From contig NZ_MTFE01000010.1 in NCBI RefSeq assembly GCF_001953305.1, positions 2,911,740 to 2,975,739 on the forward strand: a stretch of DNA of 64,000 nt, in the 5' to 3' direction. Shown here piece after piece: positions 1-8,708 of the stretch. The stretch's first letter is position 1. Each line of letters starts with the position of its first letter. Origin of the DNA: Cnuella takakiae. GTDB lineage: Bacteria > Bacteroidota > Bacteroidia > Chitinophagales > Chitinophagaceae. A program made the translations under genes and the position numbers. Below the pieces are notes generated by a model that did not search any database, had not been told where the DNA came from, and was given only the letters and a program-made list of their open reading frames with translations.

Positions 1-106
1 CCGGAAGTGAGGCTTGGTTTCTTACCATGCCAAAACCCTACTATTATTTGGAAGTGTACAGTTGTAGCAAAGATGGCAGATCTGGATAATAGGTGGCCTA
101 CGCAGA

Positions 107-574
107 TTATCTGCTATGATCTATTATCTGTCTTACTACCAACTTGTCAATCGGCAGGGTCAGGCATTCATCTGAAAGTTCTGCCCAATCAATAAAACGG
201 AAGGACTCTGTTTCCCTCCGTTCTTCATACAGTTTCATCTGGTCTGCATCAAAGTCGAAAGGGGTAGTGCTGATGCGTACCTTGATGGGTTCCAGTGCAC
301 GCACTTTATAGTAAATTGAAATGATCTGGTCGCCGGGACGGAAAGCAGACTCCTGGAAAAAATCGGTGGTGTACAGGTGTTCCAGCACTTCTACTTTGAG
401 GTTCATTTCTTCCATGAACTCGCGTGCCAGGCAGTTGCGGGTACCTTCGCCAAACTCGAGCCCGCCACCCGGGAATTTGGTGATCCGCATGCCGCGGATC
501 AGTTCGTCGGTTACCAGCAGTTGGTTTTGTTCGTTGATGAGGATGCCATATACCCGCAGGTTCAGTTGGCCCAT
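107..574 (-). CDS. Nudix hydrolase
   Basis: 155-residue cytoplasmic Nudix-family hydrolase, expected to cleave a nucleoside diphosphate linked to another moiety. The Nudix box is visible at residues 37-59: G37, E43, R51-E52 and E55-E56 match GX5EX7REUXEE, but the final conserved Gly is Asn. No extra domain is present, so the substrate cannot be told; ADP-ribose-like compounds or oxidised nucleotides are typical. The start codon lies 2 nt after the CorA stop codon, so it is the last gene of a four-gene minus-strand operon (nucleoside phosphorylase, dapF, corA, nudix). The family call is safe and the substrate is unknown. Confidence 0.9.
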   Translation of the reverse strand: MGQLNLRVYGILINEQNQLLVTDELIRGMRITKFPGGGLEFGEGTRNCLAREFMEEMNLKVEVLEHLYTTDFFQESAFRPGDQIISIYYKVRALEPIKVRISTTPFDFDADQMKLYEERRETESFRFIDWAELSDECLTLPIDKLVVRQIIDHSR

Positions 575-576
575 GC

Positions 577-1515
577 TCAGAATATTTTTTTGCGTAAAAA
601 GAAATAACCAATGGCCAGCGATACACCCAGGGATAGGATGGCTACAATATAAAAGGCATAAGGCGAGTGCTCAAAACCACTGGGCACATTCATGCCAAAC
701 AGCGAGGAAATCAGTACCGGGAAAGTGAGTACAATGGTGATCACCGACAGCCTTTTCAATACATCGTTCTGGTTGTTGGCGATGATGGAGGCAAATGCAT
801 CCAGGGTGCTGCTCAGGATATTGGTATAGATATTCGCCATTTCAAGGGCCTGCGCATTGTCTACAATCAGGTCGGCCAGGAACTCTTTTTCATGGTCATT
901 CAACCCAAGAAAATTGGTACGCTCCAGCTTCATAAACAACAGTTCGTTGGAGCGCAGTGCCGTTACAAAGTATACCAGGCTTTTTTGTATCCGCATCAGC
1001 TGCAACAGGTACTCGTTGCGGTTGGCGGTATAAAGCTTTTGTTCCAGGCCATTCCGGCGCGAGTTGATTTCCTTCAGGTTTTCCATGAAGTTCTGCACCA
1101 CCTTTTCAAACACTTTCAGCACCATCATGTTTTTCTTGTCGGGATGACGGTTTTGAAACGTGTTTAAGAATTTCTTCATGGCGGCATTCTCAAAGGAGTT
1201 TACCGTTACAATCTGGTCGTCGGTGAGGATGATACATACCGGGATGGTGATATAGTAGGCATCACTTTCGTTGAACGAGTTGTTCTCCGTTGGTGTTTTG
1301 ATCACAATCAGCCTTACGTTCCCTTCTTCTTCAAAACGGGTTCGTTCATCAATATCCAGCGAGTCGGTCAGGAAGTCGATGGGAATGTTCAAAGTTTCCG
1401 ACAGTTCGGTAAACTCCTCCTGTTTCAGCGGGGGCAGCACATTCACCCAGGTACCGTGTTCGGGCTTGGGCGTTTGCACGGTTTTCTGGTTGATATTGAT
1501 AAAGTATTGGATCAA
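577..1515 (-). CDS. corA: CorA-family divalent cation transporter
   Basis: 312-residue inner-membrane channel of the CorA family for Mg2+ (or Co2+/Ni2+). A long, charged, mostly helical cytoplasmic N-terminal funnel (about residues 1-245) is followed by two membrane segments near 252-272 and 287-305. The defining GMN signature stands at 274-276 between them, and the protein ends with a basic tail (FFLRKKIF) as usual. Length is normal. It lies 19 nt after dapF and 2 nt before the Nudix gene on the same strand. Family membership is clear; whether Mg2+ is the main substrate is inferred. Confidence 0.93.
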   Translation of the reverse strand: MIQYFININQKTVQTPKPEHGTWVNVLPPLKQEEFTELSETLNIPIDFLTDSLDIDERTRFEEEGNVRLIVIKTPTENNSFNESDAYYITIPVCIILTDDQIVTVNSFENAAMKKFLNTFQNRHPDKKNMMVLKVFEKVVQNFMENLKEINSRRNGLEQKLYTANRNEYLLQLMRIQKSLVYFVTALRSNELLFMKLERTNFLGLNDHEKEFLADLIVDNAQALEMANIYTNILSSTLDAFASIIANNQNDVLKRLSVITIVLTFPVLISSLFGMNVPSGFEHSPYAFYIVAILSLGVSLAIGYFFLRKKIF

Positions 1516-1534
1516 AGCAGTTACTTGTGTTTAA

Positions 1535-2317
1535 TCAGATGTCAATGGTACCGGTAAATACTCTTTGCGCGGGTCCGTTCAGCCATATATTTTTAAACGA
1601 TTCGCCCACCTTGTCGTAGTCCACGCTTAAAGGTCCGCCCAGGGTTTTGATTTCCACCCTGTTGAAGCCATTATCATTGTGATAACAAACCAGGGCAGCA
1701 GCGGTAACGCCGGTGCCACAGCTATAGGTTTCGCCTTCAACGCCCCGCTCGTAGGTGCGTACAATGATCTGGTCGGTGTCGCGGGTTTGCTCCACAAAAT
1801 TTACATTGATGCCTTCTGCTTTATACGCATCGCTGTATCGTATATCGCGGCCTTTACGGGCCACGTCTTCGGCCATCACATCGTTGCTGAAGGTTACAAA
1901 ATGCGGCGACCCGGTATTGAGTACAAAGTGGCCATTGCGTTTTTCAAAGCCATCTACGTCTACCATTTTCAAAGCCACAATACCATCCAGTCCTACCGAT
2001 GCTTCGTGTGGACCATCGATAGCCAGGAAGTTATAGGTGGTTTTGATGATGCCCAGGTCGTAGGCAAATTTTACGAGGCAGCGGCCGCCGTTGCCACACA
2101 TGGTACTTTCGCCGCCATCGGCGTTGTAGTACTTCATTTCAAAGTCGAACGAAGGATGGCTGTTCAGCAGCATCAGGCCATCGGCGCCAATACCAAAGCG
2201 GCGGTCGCATAATTGTTTTACCTGCTTTTTGGTAAGCTCGTTGAACTTGCCATCGCGGTTATCAAATATGATAAAGTCGTTGCCAGTGCCCTGGTACTTA
2301 TAAAAATTTACTTGCAT
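1535..2317 (-). CDS. dapF: Diaminopimelate epimerase
   Basis: 260-residue cytoplasmic enzyme converting LL- to meso-diaminopimelate, the last step before lysine and a peptidoglycan precursor. The two catalytic cysteines are in their usual contexts: Cys74 in MCGNGGRC and Cys200 in YSCGTGV, one in each half of the pseudo-symmetric fold. The N-terminus (NFYKYQGTGNDFIIFDN) is the standard DapF opening, and length is typical for Bacteroidota. Its start codon is 2 nt downstream of the nucleoside phosphorylase stop, so the two are almost certainly co-transcribed. Confidence 0.97.
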   Translation of the reverse strand: MQVNFYKYQGTGNDFIIFDNRDGKFNELTKKQVKQLCDRRFGIGADGLMLLNSHPSFDFEMKYYNADGGESTMCGNGGRCLVKFAYDLGIIKTTYNFLAIDGPHEASVGLDGIVALKMVDVDGFEKRNGHFVLNTGSPHFVTFSNDVMAEDVARKGRDIRYSDAYKAEGINVNFVEQTRDTDQIIVRTYERGVEGETYSCGTGVTAAALVCYHNDNGFNRVEIKTLGGPLSVDYDKVGESFKNIWLNGPAQRVFTGTIDI

Positions 2318-2319
2318 GA

Positions 2320-3195
2320 TCAGATCTTTTCTACGATAGCCAGCGATTGTTTAATCAAACCTTCAACGGCTGCTGCGCCATCTTTTGTAAACTCCTGTTT
2401 TACCCTGTTGGCAACAATGGCATTCAGTGCCAGGCAATGGTGACCCAGCAAACGGCCAAGGCCAAAAATGGCGGAAGTTTCCATTTCAAAATTGGTGATG
2501 CGGTGCTGGCCATAGCTAAAGCTGGAAAGGCTGCCAATAAGCTGCGGGTTGCGAACGCCCAGGCGCAACACTCGTCCCTGCGGACCGTAAAAGCCGGGAC
2601 AGGTAACGGTAATGCCATGGTGATAACCCTGTACAAAATGTTTGAGCAGGGTAGGGCTTGCACTGCTGATATAAGGGTTGGTTACCTGCATGTGCAACTG
2701 CGAATGCGTAGTAAAGGATTGCAGCAACTGGCGCTCTTCGTCATTGTGCTCCAGGCGGTAAAAATTAAGCAGGTTGTCGAGGCCCAAACCATGCGTGGAT
2801 GCCACATAACTGTCCACGGGAATATCGGCCTGCAACGAACCCGAAGTACCCAGGCGGATGATCTGCAGTTGGGTCAGGTGGTCTTTAACCAGCCTTGTTT
2901 GAAAATCGATGTTTACCAGAGCATCCAGTTCGTTTACAACAATGTCAATATTGTCTGGACCAATGCCGGTGGAAATAACACTGATTCTTTTGTTGCCGAT
3001 GGAACCGGTGTGGGTAATGAACTCGCGGTGCTGGCTTTTATATTCGATCTTGTCGAAGTACTTGCTTACCTGTGCCACCCGATCGGGATCGCCTACGGTA
3101 AGTACGGTGGGCGCCAGCTCTTCGGGGCGCAGGTCGAGGTGGTAAACAGCACCCCTGTTATTGATGATCAGTTCGGATTCGGCTATACGCTGCAT
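2320..3195 (-). CDS. Nucleoside phosphorylase, uridine phosphorylase type
   Basis: 291-residue member of the PNP/UDP family (NP-I fold), which splits a nucleoside with phosphate into base and ribose-1-phosphate. Visible family features are the VGDPDRV motif near residue 37, the phosphate-site segment IIRLGTSGSLQ in the middle, and the ribose-binding NFEMETSAIFGL segment near residue 237. The MET signature and overall length favour uridine phosphorylase over purine phosphorylase, but base specificity cannot be proved. It is the first gene of the operon with dapF, corA and nudix, and is divergent from the tRNA-Cys gene, leaving about 105 bp for both promoters. Confidence 0.85.
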   Translation of the reverse strand: MQRIAESELIINNRGAVYHLDLRPEELAPTVLTVGDPDRVAQVSKYFDKIEYKSQHREFITHTGSIGNKRISVISTGIGPDNIDIVVNELDALVNIDFQTRLVKDHLTQLQIIRLGTSGSLQADIPVDSYVASTHGLGLDNLLNFYRLEHNDEERQLLQSFTTHSQLHMQVTNPYISSASPTLLKHFVQGYHHGITVTCPGFYGPQGRVLRLGVRNPQLIGSLSSFSYGQHRITNFEMETSAIFGLGRLLGHHCLALNAIVANRVKQEFTKDGAAAVEGLIKQSLAIVEKI

Positions 3196-3231
3196 GTTGA
3201 CCGGGAAAATTGGTGAGGGCTTGACAATAAA

Positions 3232-3262
3232 TTTGTTCGGGTGCGAAATTACCCTATTTTTG
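3232..3262 (+). promoter_or_regulatory. Bacteroidota promoter for tRNA-Cys
   Basis: TTTG at 3232-3235, a 19-bp spacer, then TATTTTTG at 3255-3262, matching the Bacteroidota housekeeping promoter (TTTG at -33, TAnnTTTG at -7). The predicted transcript would start near 3267, about 35 nt before the tRNA. This is one of only two sites in the window where I see both elements with correct spacing. Confidence 0.7.
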
Positions 3263-3301
3263 CCACCCGTTCCAAAAGCATTAGTGCTTAAGGATCAAAC
3301 T

Positions 3302-3372
3302 GGTACCGTGGCCGAGTGGCTAGGCAGAGGTCTGCAAAACCTCGTACAGCGGTTCGAATCCGCTCGGTACCT
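3302..3372 (+). tRNA. tRNA-Cys (GCA)
   Basis: 71-nt cloverleaf. The acceptor stem GGTACCG (3302-3308) pairs perfectly with CGGTACC (3365-3371), followed by discriminator T at 3372, the usual identity base for tRNA-Cys. The anticodon arm is GAGGT / loop CTGCAAA / ACCTC with anticodon GCA at 3334-3336. The T arm has AGCGG / TTCGAAT / CCGCT. CCA is not encoded. A terminator hairpin follows within 10 nt, so the gene is a single-tRNA transcription unit. Confidence 0.97.
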
Positions 3373-3378
3373 CTTCCA

Positions 3379-3407
3379 AAGCTGTCCTACCTAAGGCAGC
3401 TTTTTTT
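3379..3407 (+). terminator. Intrinsic terminator after tRNA-Cys
   Basis: AAGCTG (3379-3384) pairs with CAGCTT (3397-3402); CCT/AGG extend the stem with one bulged T. The right arm runs into seven T residues (3401-3407). It lies 7 nt after the tRNA 3' end and about 20 nt before the next gene. Confidence 0.8.
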
Positions 3408-3429
3408 GTATCCATATAGCCACAACGCC

Positions 3430-3768
3430 ATGGCACTTTCTAAAGAAGAACAGGACTTCCTGCAGTACTGGGAAGCCAACCGCAACAACAAGAAAAAATT
3501 CCTCCGCCAGTTCAGCATTGGCCTGCCGCTTAGTGCCGTTATGGCGCTTGCGCTTTTTATCAACGTATTTTCTGGATGGAACAGGCGTGCCGAGATGGTA
3601 ATGCGCGGCGACAGTTCGGCCATGTACACGGTGCTTATTGCCATTGTGGGTATAGCCGTTTTCATGACCATCTTTTCCAGCCGGCACAAATGGGACATGA
3701 ACGAACAGCGCTACCAGGAGCTGAAACAAAAACAAGAGGCTGGGGATGCAACGAATACCGCTCCCTGA
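3430..3768 (+). CDS. Small membrane protein, unknown function
   Basis: 112 residues. The ATG at 3430 is preferred because the open frame upstream runs back through the tRNA gene and its terminator. The N-terminal cytoplasmic part (1-28) is charged and rich in Lys/Asn; two hydrophobic helices lie at about 29-47 and 64-82 with a short basic loop between them; the C-terminal tail is a charged helix (Glu/Gln/Lys). I do not recognise a family. It precedes the FKBP lipoprotein by 38 nt on the same strand, so co-transcription is possible. Confidence 0.75.
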   Translation: MALSKEEQDFLQYWEANRNNKKKFLRQFSIGLPLSAVMALALFINVFSGWNRRAEMVMRGDSSAMYTVLIAIVGIAVFMTIFSSRHKWDMNEQRYQELKQKQEAGDATNTAP

Positions 3769-3806
3769 ATGTCAGCAACGCTAACCTTTTCTCTTAATAC
3801 ATTTGA

Positions 3807-4325
3807 ATGAAACGATTTTTTGCACTCGCCGCTATTGGCTTTGCCTTTGCCGGATGTTTTAAAAACGGGGAAGATTCCCGTACCTGCAACTACGACCCTT
3901 GTGGCTATAAAGCGCCACAGGCTGAAATCGATAGTGTTAAAGCCATACTGGCCCGCCAGGGCATTACCAATGCTACGGAACATTGCAGCGGCTTGTTTTA
4001 TGTAGTTGATTCGATGGGTAATGGCGCAGTACCTTCTCCTTGTGACCAGGTTGCCGTTAGGTATAAAGGCATGTTGAAAGACGGATCCGTTTTTGATCAA
4101 AGTAATACCACCTCTGGTTGGGCTCCAGTAGGAGGATTCATCCCAGGCTGGATAAATGGTTTGCCTTTGATCAAACAAGGTGGTGGCATGCGCTTATACA
4201 TCCCGCCTTCTCTCGGTTATGGCAAGAATGCTATCAAAGACCGTGTTGATACCACTAAAGTGATCATCCCTGCTAATTCTGTTTTGATTTTTGAAGTCAA
4301 GTTAGATGGGGTATGGAAAAGTTAA
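3807..4325 (+). CDS. FKBP-type peptidyl-prolyl isomerase, lipoprotein
   Basis: 172 residues. The N-terminus has a basic start, a hydrophobic stretch and a lipobox (FAGC, Cys17), so a lipid-anchored envelope protein is expected. The FKBP domain covers about 65-172: VAVRYKGMLKDGSVFDQS, then GFIPGWINGLPLIKQGG and the IPPSLGYG segment that form the proline-binding pocket. A linker with three cysteines (residues about 27-32 and 57) precedes it. The likely role is catalysis of prolyl isomerisation in secreted or outer-membrane proteins. A TAnnTTTG match (TACATTTG, 3798-3805) ends only one base before the ATG, too close to serve this start. Confidence 0.92.
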   Translation: MKRFFALAAIGFAFAGCFKNGEDSRTCNYDPCGYKAPQAEIDSVKAILARQGITNATEHCSGLFYVVDSMGNGAVPSPCDQVAVRYKGMLKDGSVFDQSNTTSGWAPVGGFIPGWINGLPLIKQGGGMRLYIPPSLGYGKNAIKDRVDTTKVIIPANSVLIFEVKLDGVWKS

Positions 4326-4342
4326 GTGGTACCCGGAACGCT

Positions 4343-4350
4343 TATTTTTG
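4343..4350 (+). promoter_or_regulatory. -7 promoter element for sdaA
   Basis: TATTTTTG, a perfect TAnnTTTG match. It lies 18 nt before the TTG codon at 4368 but downstream of the GTG at 4326, which argues that translation starts at 4368. No convincing -33 element is visible. Confidence 0.5.
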
Positions 4351-4367
4351 CCAAAAATCTAAACCCT

Positions 4368-5792
4368 TTGGCACACGAGGCGATTTCGGTATTTGATATG
4401 TTCAAGATTGGTGTAGGGCCATCCTCTTCGCACACTTTAGGTCCGTGGAGGGCGGCCCTTCGCTTTGTGGCCAACCTGCAACAAGGCCAATTACTGGAGC
4501 AGGCAGCGCACCTGGAGGTTTTACTCTACGGCTCGCTGGCAAAAACAGGCAAGGGCCACGGTACCGACATTGCCGTGCTGATGGGACTTTTGGGTGAAGA
4601 CCCCGTTACCACCGATGTTGCAGCAATAGATGCCAAGATAGCCGCTATTGCCAACAGCAGCCAATTATTGTTGGGCGGGCAAAAGGCACTTGCTTTCGAC
4701 ATCGCGGCACAACTGAAATTCCTGTTTACCGAAACTCTTCCCTTTCATCCCAACGGCTTGTCCTTTTTGGTAACGCTTGCCGATGGCAGGCAGTTTTCCG
4801 AAACCTATTATTCTATTGGTGGCGGTTTTGTGGTTAAGGAAGGAGAGGAGGCGGGCCGCTCGCAGGTACAGTTGCCTTTTCCCATCAACACCGCGGGTGA
4901 GCTGCTGCATTGGTGCCGCAAAACAGGACTTTCCATCCACGAAGTAGTGCAGGAAAACGAAGCCGCCTGGCGACCTGAAGCCGATACCCGTTCCGGTATC
5001 CTCAATATTTTCGGGGTGATGAAGGAATGTGCTTACCGGGGTTGCCACATTGAAGGCATTTTACCCGGCGGGCTCAACGTACAACGGAGGGCCGCCGCGC
5101 TCAACAAACGCCTGCTGAAAGGCCGCACTTATAATAATTACACCGAATGGCTGGAGGCCATCCGGGCCGGTGGCAATTCTTTTCAATACATTTTAGATTG
5201 GGTGAGCTGTTTTGCCCTGGCGGTAAACGAGGAGAATGCTTCCTTTGGCAGGGTGGTAACGGCACCTACCAATGGTGCTGCCGGCGTAATTCCGGCTGTA
5301 TTGCACTACTTCCTGGTTTTTGGTGAAAACATCAATGACGAGAAAATCATCCAGTTCCTGCTAACCGCTTCGGAAATCGGGTCCATCTTCAAAAAAGGTG
5401 CAACCATTTCTGCCGCCATGGGCGGTTGCCAGGCCGAGATCGGGGTTTCTTCTTCCATGGCTGCCGCGGCACTTACCGAGGCCATGGGCGGTACCCAGCG
5501 CCAGGCACTGATGGCAGCCGAAATCGCCATGGAACACCACCTGGGCATGACCTGCGACCCCATTGCCGGACTGGTGCAGGTACCCTGTATTGAGCGCAAT
5601 ACCATGGGTGCCATCAAGGCCATTACTGCATCGCAGCTGGCCCTGCAAAGCAGCCCCGATTTTGCAAAGGTGTCCCTTGATGTGGTGATTGAAACGATGT
5701 GGGAAACCGCCGTGGACATGAACAGCAAATACAAAGAAACGGCCGAAGGCGGGCTGGCGATCAATATTCCTTTGAGCCTGAGTGAGTGCTGA
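4368..5792 (+). CDS. sdaA: L-serine ammonia-lyase (L-serine dehydratase)
   Basis: Single-chain, iron-sulfur-type L-serine dehydratase, deaminating serine to pyruvate and ammonia. I place the start at TTG 4368 (474 aa), just before [11 protein letters not shown], because a promoter element lies at 4343-4350; a GTG at 4326 would add 14 residues. The beta domain has the hallmark [15 protein letters not shown] near the N-terminus. The alpha domain has [14 protein letters not shown] and the cysteines expected to hold the [4Fe-4S] cluster in [16 protein letters not shown] and VPCIERN, and the [14 protein letters not shown] segment. Length fits the fused type. It follows the FKBP gene directly. Confidence 0.95.
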   Translation: MAHEAISVFDMFKIGVGPSSSHTLGPWRAALRFVANLQQGQLLEQAAHLEVLLYGSLAKTGKGHGTDIAVLMGLLGEDPVTTDVAAIDAKIAAIANSSQLLLGGQKALAFDIAAQLKFLFTETLPFHPNGLSFLVTLADGRQFSETYYSIGGGFVVKEGEEAGRSQVQLPFPINTAGELLHWCRKTGLSIHEVVQENEAAWRPEADTRSGILNIFGVMKECAYRGCHIEGILPGGLNVQRRAAALNKRLLKGRTYNNYTEWLEAIRAGGNSFQYILDWVSCFALAVNEENASFGRVVTAPTNGAAGVIPAVLHYFLVFGENINDEKIIQFLLTASEIGSIFKKGATISAAMGGCQAEIGVSSSMAAAALTEAMGGTQRQALMAAEIAMEHHLGMTCDPIAGLVQVPCIERNTMGAIKAITASQLALQSSPDFAKVSLDVVIETMWETAVDMNSKYKETAEGGLAINIPLSLSEC

Positions 5793-5812
5793 TGCTGCCT
5801 ATAGCAGCACCA

Positions 5813-6370
5813 TCATTCAAACAATACGGTTGTATTACTCTTCCTAGGTTTGGTTCCTTTTGGGTTTTTTGACCTGGCTCTTTTCGCCGAACGGAATTCC
5901 CACGGTGCCACCGGGTTGGATTCCTTCCATAAACCCAACCGCTGGTCGCGGGCTTTGGCTTCCAGTGCACTCCAGGCCGGGTTTTTATCAAAGTCGATGT
6001 AGTGCCAGGCATAACCCTGGGCCAGCATAGTTTCGTTGATGTTGCGGCCATCATCCAGGAAAGCAACGGCAATGGTACGACCATAGCGGTCTTTGTCTTT
6101 TTCTTCAATACGCACCCGGTGGCCTTCCATCAAGGCACCCAGCACACGGCCCGCAGCCTTACCATAGGGCTGCGCTTTCTCGGGGCAGTCGATGCCATAT
6201 AACCTCACTTTTACCTGCTGGTTGCCTGCCATCAACAGGGTAAACGTATCGCCATCGGCAATCTTCACTACTTGGCCCATGTTCTGGTCGCCGTTGCTGC
6301 TGTTACAGGCAAAAAGCAGGCAGCAAAACAGGACCCTTGATACCGACATAAAAAAATGCGAACCCTTCAT
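5813..6370 (-). CDS. SNase-type thermonuclease, lipoprotein
   Basis: 185 residues. The signal region ends in a lipobox (LLFAC, Cys22), so the nuclease is probably anchored in the envelope. The staphylococcal nuclease fold covers about 33-150 and all key residues are present: D39/D41 in ADGDT, R56 in VRLYGID, D61 and E64 in DCPE for Ca2+ binding and catalysis, and R98 in DRYGR. The C-terminal 30 residues are basic (KRARSKNPKGTKPRK) and may bind nucleic acid. It should cut DNA and RNA to oligonucleotides, for nutrient scavenging or defence. It is convergent with sdaA and divergent from the YjbR gene; a TATCTTTA element lies just before its ATG. Confidence 0.92.
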   Translation of the reverse strand: MKGSHFFMSVSRVLFCCLLFACNSSNGDQNMGQVVKIADGDTFTLLMAGNQQVKVRLYGIDCPEKAQPYGKAAGRVLGALMEGHRVRIEEKDKDRYGRTIAVAFLDDGRNINETMLAQGYAWHYIDFDKNPAWSALEAKARDQRLGLWKESNPVAPWEFRSAKRARSKNPKGTKPRKSNTTVLFE

Positions 6371-6423
6371 ACCTATAAAGATAAGGGCTCTGAGTACTGG
6401 TACTTAGCAGTGCCTTTCACCCT

Positions 6424-6431
6424 TATTTTTG
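6424..6431 (+). promoter_or_regulatory. -7 promoter element for the YjbR gene, very close to the start codon
   Basis: TATTTTTG, ending 5 nt before the ATG at 6437. With transcription starting 4-6 nt after the motif, the mRNA would have no leader or nearly none. Confidence 0.5.
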
Positions 6432-6436
6432 GCGCT

Positions 6437-6790
6437 ATGGAACTGGAAACCCTGCAGGCTATCTGTATGCAAATTCCCCGTGCTACCGAGTCGGTAAAAT
6501 GGGATCACAACCTGGTATTTGCCGTTGGCGGTAAAATGTTTTGCATCACCAACCTGGATGGTCCTTTGATGTTTTCGGTTAAAGTTCCCCCCGACAGTTT
6601 TGAAGAGTGGACCTTGCTGCCGGGCATCATTCCTGCCCCATACCTGGCACGCGCCAAATGGATACAGGTACAGCAGCCCGGAAACCTGTCGCGCAGCGAA
6701 ATTGAAGACCTTATCAAAGAAAGCTACCGCCTGGTGGTTGCAGGCCTGACCAGGCAAATGAAAAAAGAATTGGGGCTGGATAAACAGTAA
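6437..6790 (+). CDS. MmcQ/YjbR family protein
   Basis: 117 residues from ATG 6437 (MELETLQAIC). I reject the longer frame from 6356 because its first 27 codons cover the promoter region. The sequence has the family pattern: an early ESVKWDHNLVFAVGGKMFCI segment, a FSVKVPPDSFEEWT core, the PAPYLARAKWIQVQ stretch and a C-terminal helix with IEDLIKESYRLV. The fold is a double-wing DNA-binding-like or CyaY-like fold; a function is not established for this family. It is divergent from the nuclease gene, with about 66 bp between the starts. Confidence 0.88.
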   Translation: MELETLQAICMQIPRATESVKWDHNLVFAVGGKMFCITNLDGPLMFSVKVPPDSFEEWTLLPGIIPAPYLARAKWIQVQQPGNLSRSEIEDLIKESYRLVVAGLTRQMKKELGLDKQ

Positions 6791-6881
6791 ACCCACGCTT
6801 TGCTGCCACCCATCCCAATGCCCATAGGCCTGGTACAGGTTTTAGCCCGGTTTTCCACCGATTGCCGCAACTTTGCGCCCT

Positions 6882-8111
6882 ATGGCCAAACAGGTTAAGG
6901 ATTCCAAATCGGCACTCCGCTTTATCTTTTTTACCCTCCTGATAGATGTAACAGGTTTGGGGTTAATCATCCCGGTGATTCCCAAACTCATCGAGCAACT
7001 GACCGGCGGCGATGTCAGTTCGGCTTCACAGTGGGGCGGCTGGCTCACCTTTGCCTATGCCATCATGCAGTTTGTGTTTGCCCCCATCCTGGGCAACCTG
7101 AGCGACCAGTACGGTCGGAGGCCCATCCTGCTGCTTTCCCTGGTGGGATTTGGTATCGATTATCTCTTTGTTTCCTTTGCACCCACCATCGGGTGGCTGT
7201 TTGTGGGCCGGCTGGTGGCGGGTATCACCGGTGCATCCTTTACTACGGCCTCCGCATATATTGCCGATGTGAGCACCGAAAAAAACAGGGCGCAAAATTT
7301 CGGGTTGATTGGTGCAGCCTTTGGCCTTGGTTTTATCATCGGCCCTGTAATTGGCGGGTTGCTGGGAGCCTATGGTGCCCGGGTGCCCTTTCTGGTGGCG
7401 GCAGGTCTTAGCCTGGCAAATGCATTATATGGCTACCTGGTATTGCCCGAGTCGCTGCCCAAGGAAAACAGGCGGCCTTTCCAATGGCGCAGGGCCAACC
7501 CACTGGGTTCACTGCTCCACCTCAAAAAATATCCCCGCGTAAGCGGACTGGTAGGCGCACTGGTACTGGTGTACATTGCCGGCCATGCGGTGCAAAGCAA
7601 CTGGACCTTTTTTACCATCCGTAAGTTTGGATGGAGCGAGTCGCTGATCGGTATATCGCTGGGCGCTTTTGGGGTGTTGATCGCCGGTGTGCAGGGTGGA
7701 CTGATCCGTTTTATTACCCCTAAAATTGGGAGTGACCGGAGCGTGTACATAGGTCTTGCCTTGTATACAATTGGTATGCTGCTCTTTGCTTTTGCTTCCC
7801 AAAGCTGGATGATGTTTGCCTTCATGGTACCTTATTGCCTGGGTGGCATCGCCGGGCCGGCACTGCAATCCATTATCTCCGGCAATGTACCCCCCAACGA
7901 GCAGGGCGAGTTGCAGGGGGCGCTTACCTCCCTCATCAGCGCCACTTCCATTGTAGGGCCGCCGCTGATGACCAATCTTTTTGCATATTTCACCCGTCCT
8001 TCCGCACCCATTCAATTCCCTGGTGCACCATTTTTAGCCGGCGCTGTGTTGATGCTTACCAGTACGCTTCTGGCTTATGCATTTTTGAAGCCGGTGGTGG
8101 TGAAAAAGTAA
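6882..8111 (+). CDS. TCR/Tet-type MFS transporter
   Basis: 409-residue inner-membrane permease of the major facilitator superfamily, with about 12 hydrophobic segments. Residues 21-38 ([16 protein letters not shown]) are the typical first helix of TetA-like drug/proton antiporters. Motif [12 protein letters not shown], stands at 71-81 in the loop between helices 2 and 3, and [12 protein letters not shown] marks helix 4. This group exports drugs or metabolites with proton exchange; tetracycline export is not proved, since chromosomal Bacteroidota members are seldom tested. ATG 6882 is chosen over a TTG at 6873 that overlaps the promoter-like CAACTTTG (6868-6875). Confidence 0.9.
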   Translation: MAKQVKDSKSALRFIFFTLLIDVTGLGLIIPVIPKLIEQLTGGDVSSASQWGGWLTFAYAIMQFVFAPILGNLSDQYGRRPILLLSLVGFGIDYLFVSFAPTIGWLFVGRLVAGITGASFTTASAYIADVSTEKNRAQNFGLIGAAFGLGFIIGPVIGGLLGAYGARVPFLVAAGLSLANALYGYLVLPESLPKENRRPFQWRRANPLGSLLHLKKYPRVSGLVGALVLVYIAGHAVQSNWTFFTIRKFGWSESLIGISLGAFGVLIAGVQGGLIRFITPKIGSDRSVYIGLALYTIGMLLFAFASQSWMMFAFMVPYCLGGIAGPALQSIISGNVPPNEQGELQGALTSLISATSIVGPPLMTNLFAYFTRPSAPIQFPGAPFLAGAVLMLTSTLLAYAFLKPVVVKK

Positions 8112-8283
8112 GGATAGCGGCAACTAGCAATTAGCTGCAAGCTACTGGCTGCAAGCTGCAAGTTGAAGCGGCAAGTTTGGGTAGGAGTAGAGAAAGGCAG
8201 CGTTATGTTGGTGGTGCGAAATAGCATCAGATATGCTTTACCATGTACTTGCAGCATTTCCATAATACAGGTACTGTGAAAAC

Positions 8284-8315
8284 AAAATAGCCACGCTGCA
8301 CAGCGTGGCTATTTT
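8284..8315. terminator. Bidirectional terminator between MFS gene and small minus-strand gene
   Basis: Perfect 15-bp inverted repeat: AAAATAGCCACGCTG at 8284-8298, 2-nt centre, and its complement at 8301-8315 ending in four T. A-tracts and T-tracts on both sides allow it to end both convergent transcripts. The rest of 8112-8381 has a one-sided tract of words like CTGCAAG (8120-8170) and no gene. Confidence 0.8.
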
Positions 8316-8381
8316 CATAATGACGGTTCTAGGCCAGCAGCTTTGGAACGCAAAATCCTTACTGGTGTTCAGGTCTGTTTT

Positions 8382-8654
8382 TTAGCCTTGTACCAGGTTG
8401 GTGTCAGCCTTATTCTCCAGGTCGTCGCGCCGGTCCACATCTTCAAAAGTAGGATCTGCGTTTTCGCCAAAGGGTTCTTCCCGGTACTGGTCGCCGGTGG
8501 TGCGGGTTAGATTCTGGTTATCGCCATCGGTTTTGGAACTGCTATAGGTTTCCACACCTGGCTGCTGCCCCGATTCTTCCCTGCGGTGCGGATCTTTCCT
8601 GCGGCCTTCGTCGGAAGGGAGGTTGCGGTGAAACTCTTCATTTTCCTTGTCCAT
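8382..8654 (-). CDS. Small highly charged, probably disordered protein
   Basis: 90 residues with almost no hydrophobic amino acids: Asp, Glu, Arg, Lys, Asn, Gln, Ser, Thr and Gly dominate, with runs such as SDEGRRKDPHRREE. No signal peptide, cysteine or aromatic core is present. This composition suggests an intrinsically disordered protein, perhaps stress-related, but I recognise no family. A second protein of the same character is at 36405-36626. The coding call rests on an uninterrupted frame, a sensible ATG and a terminator directly downstream. Confidence 0.6.
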   Translation of the reverse strand: MDKENEEFHRNLPSDEGRRKDPHRREESGQQPGVETYSSSKTDGDNQNLTRTTGDQYREEPFGENADPTFEDVDRRDDLENKADTNLVQG

Positions 8655-8708
8655 AAAAAGCGTTTCCCTAACCGGCTAAAAAGCCATGCCAAAAGATTGC
8701 GGATGTAT

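Noticed and set aside
3798-3805. TACATTTG as a promoter for the FKBP lipoprotein gene
   Set aside because: The element ends one base before the ATG, so transcription would begin inside the gene; the signal peptide and lipobox support the ATG, so the match is probably chance.
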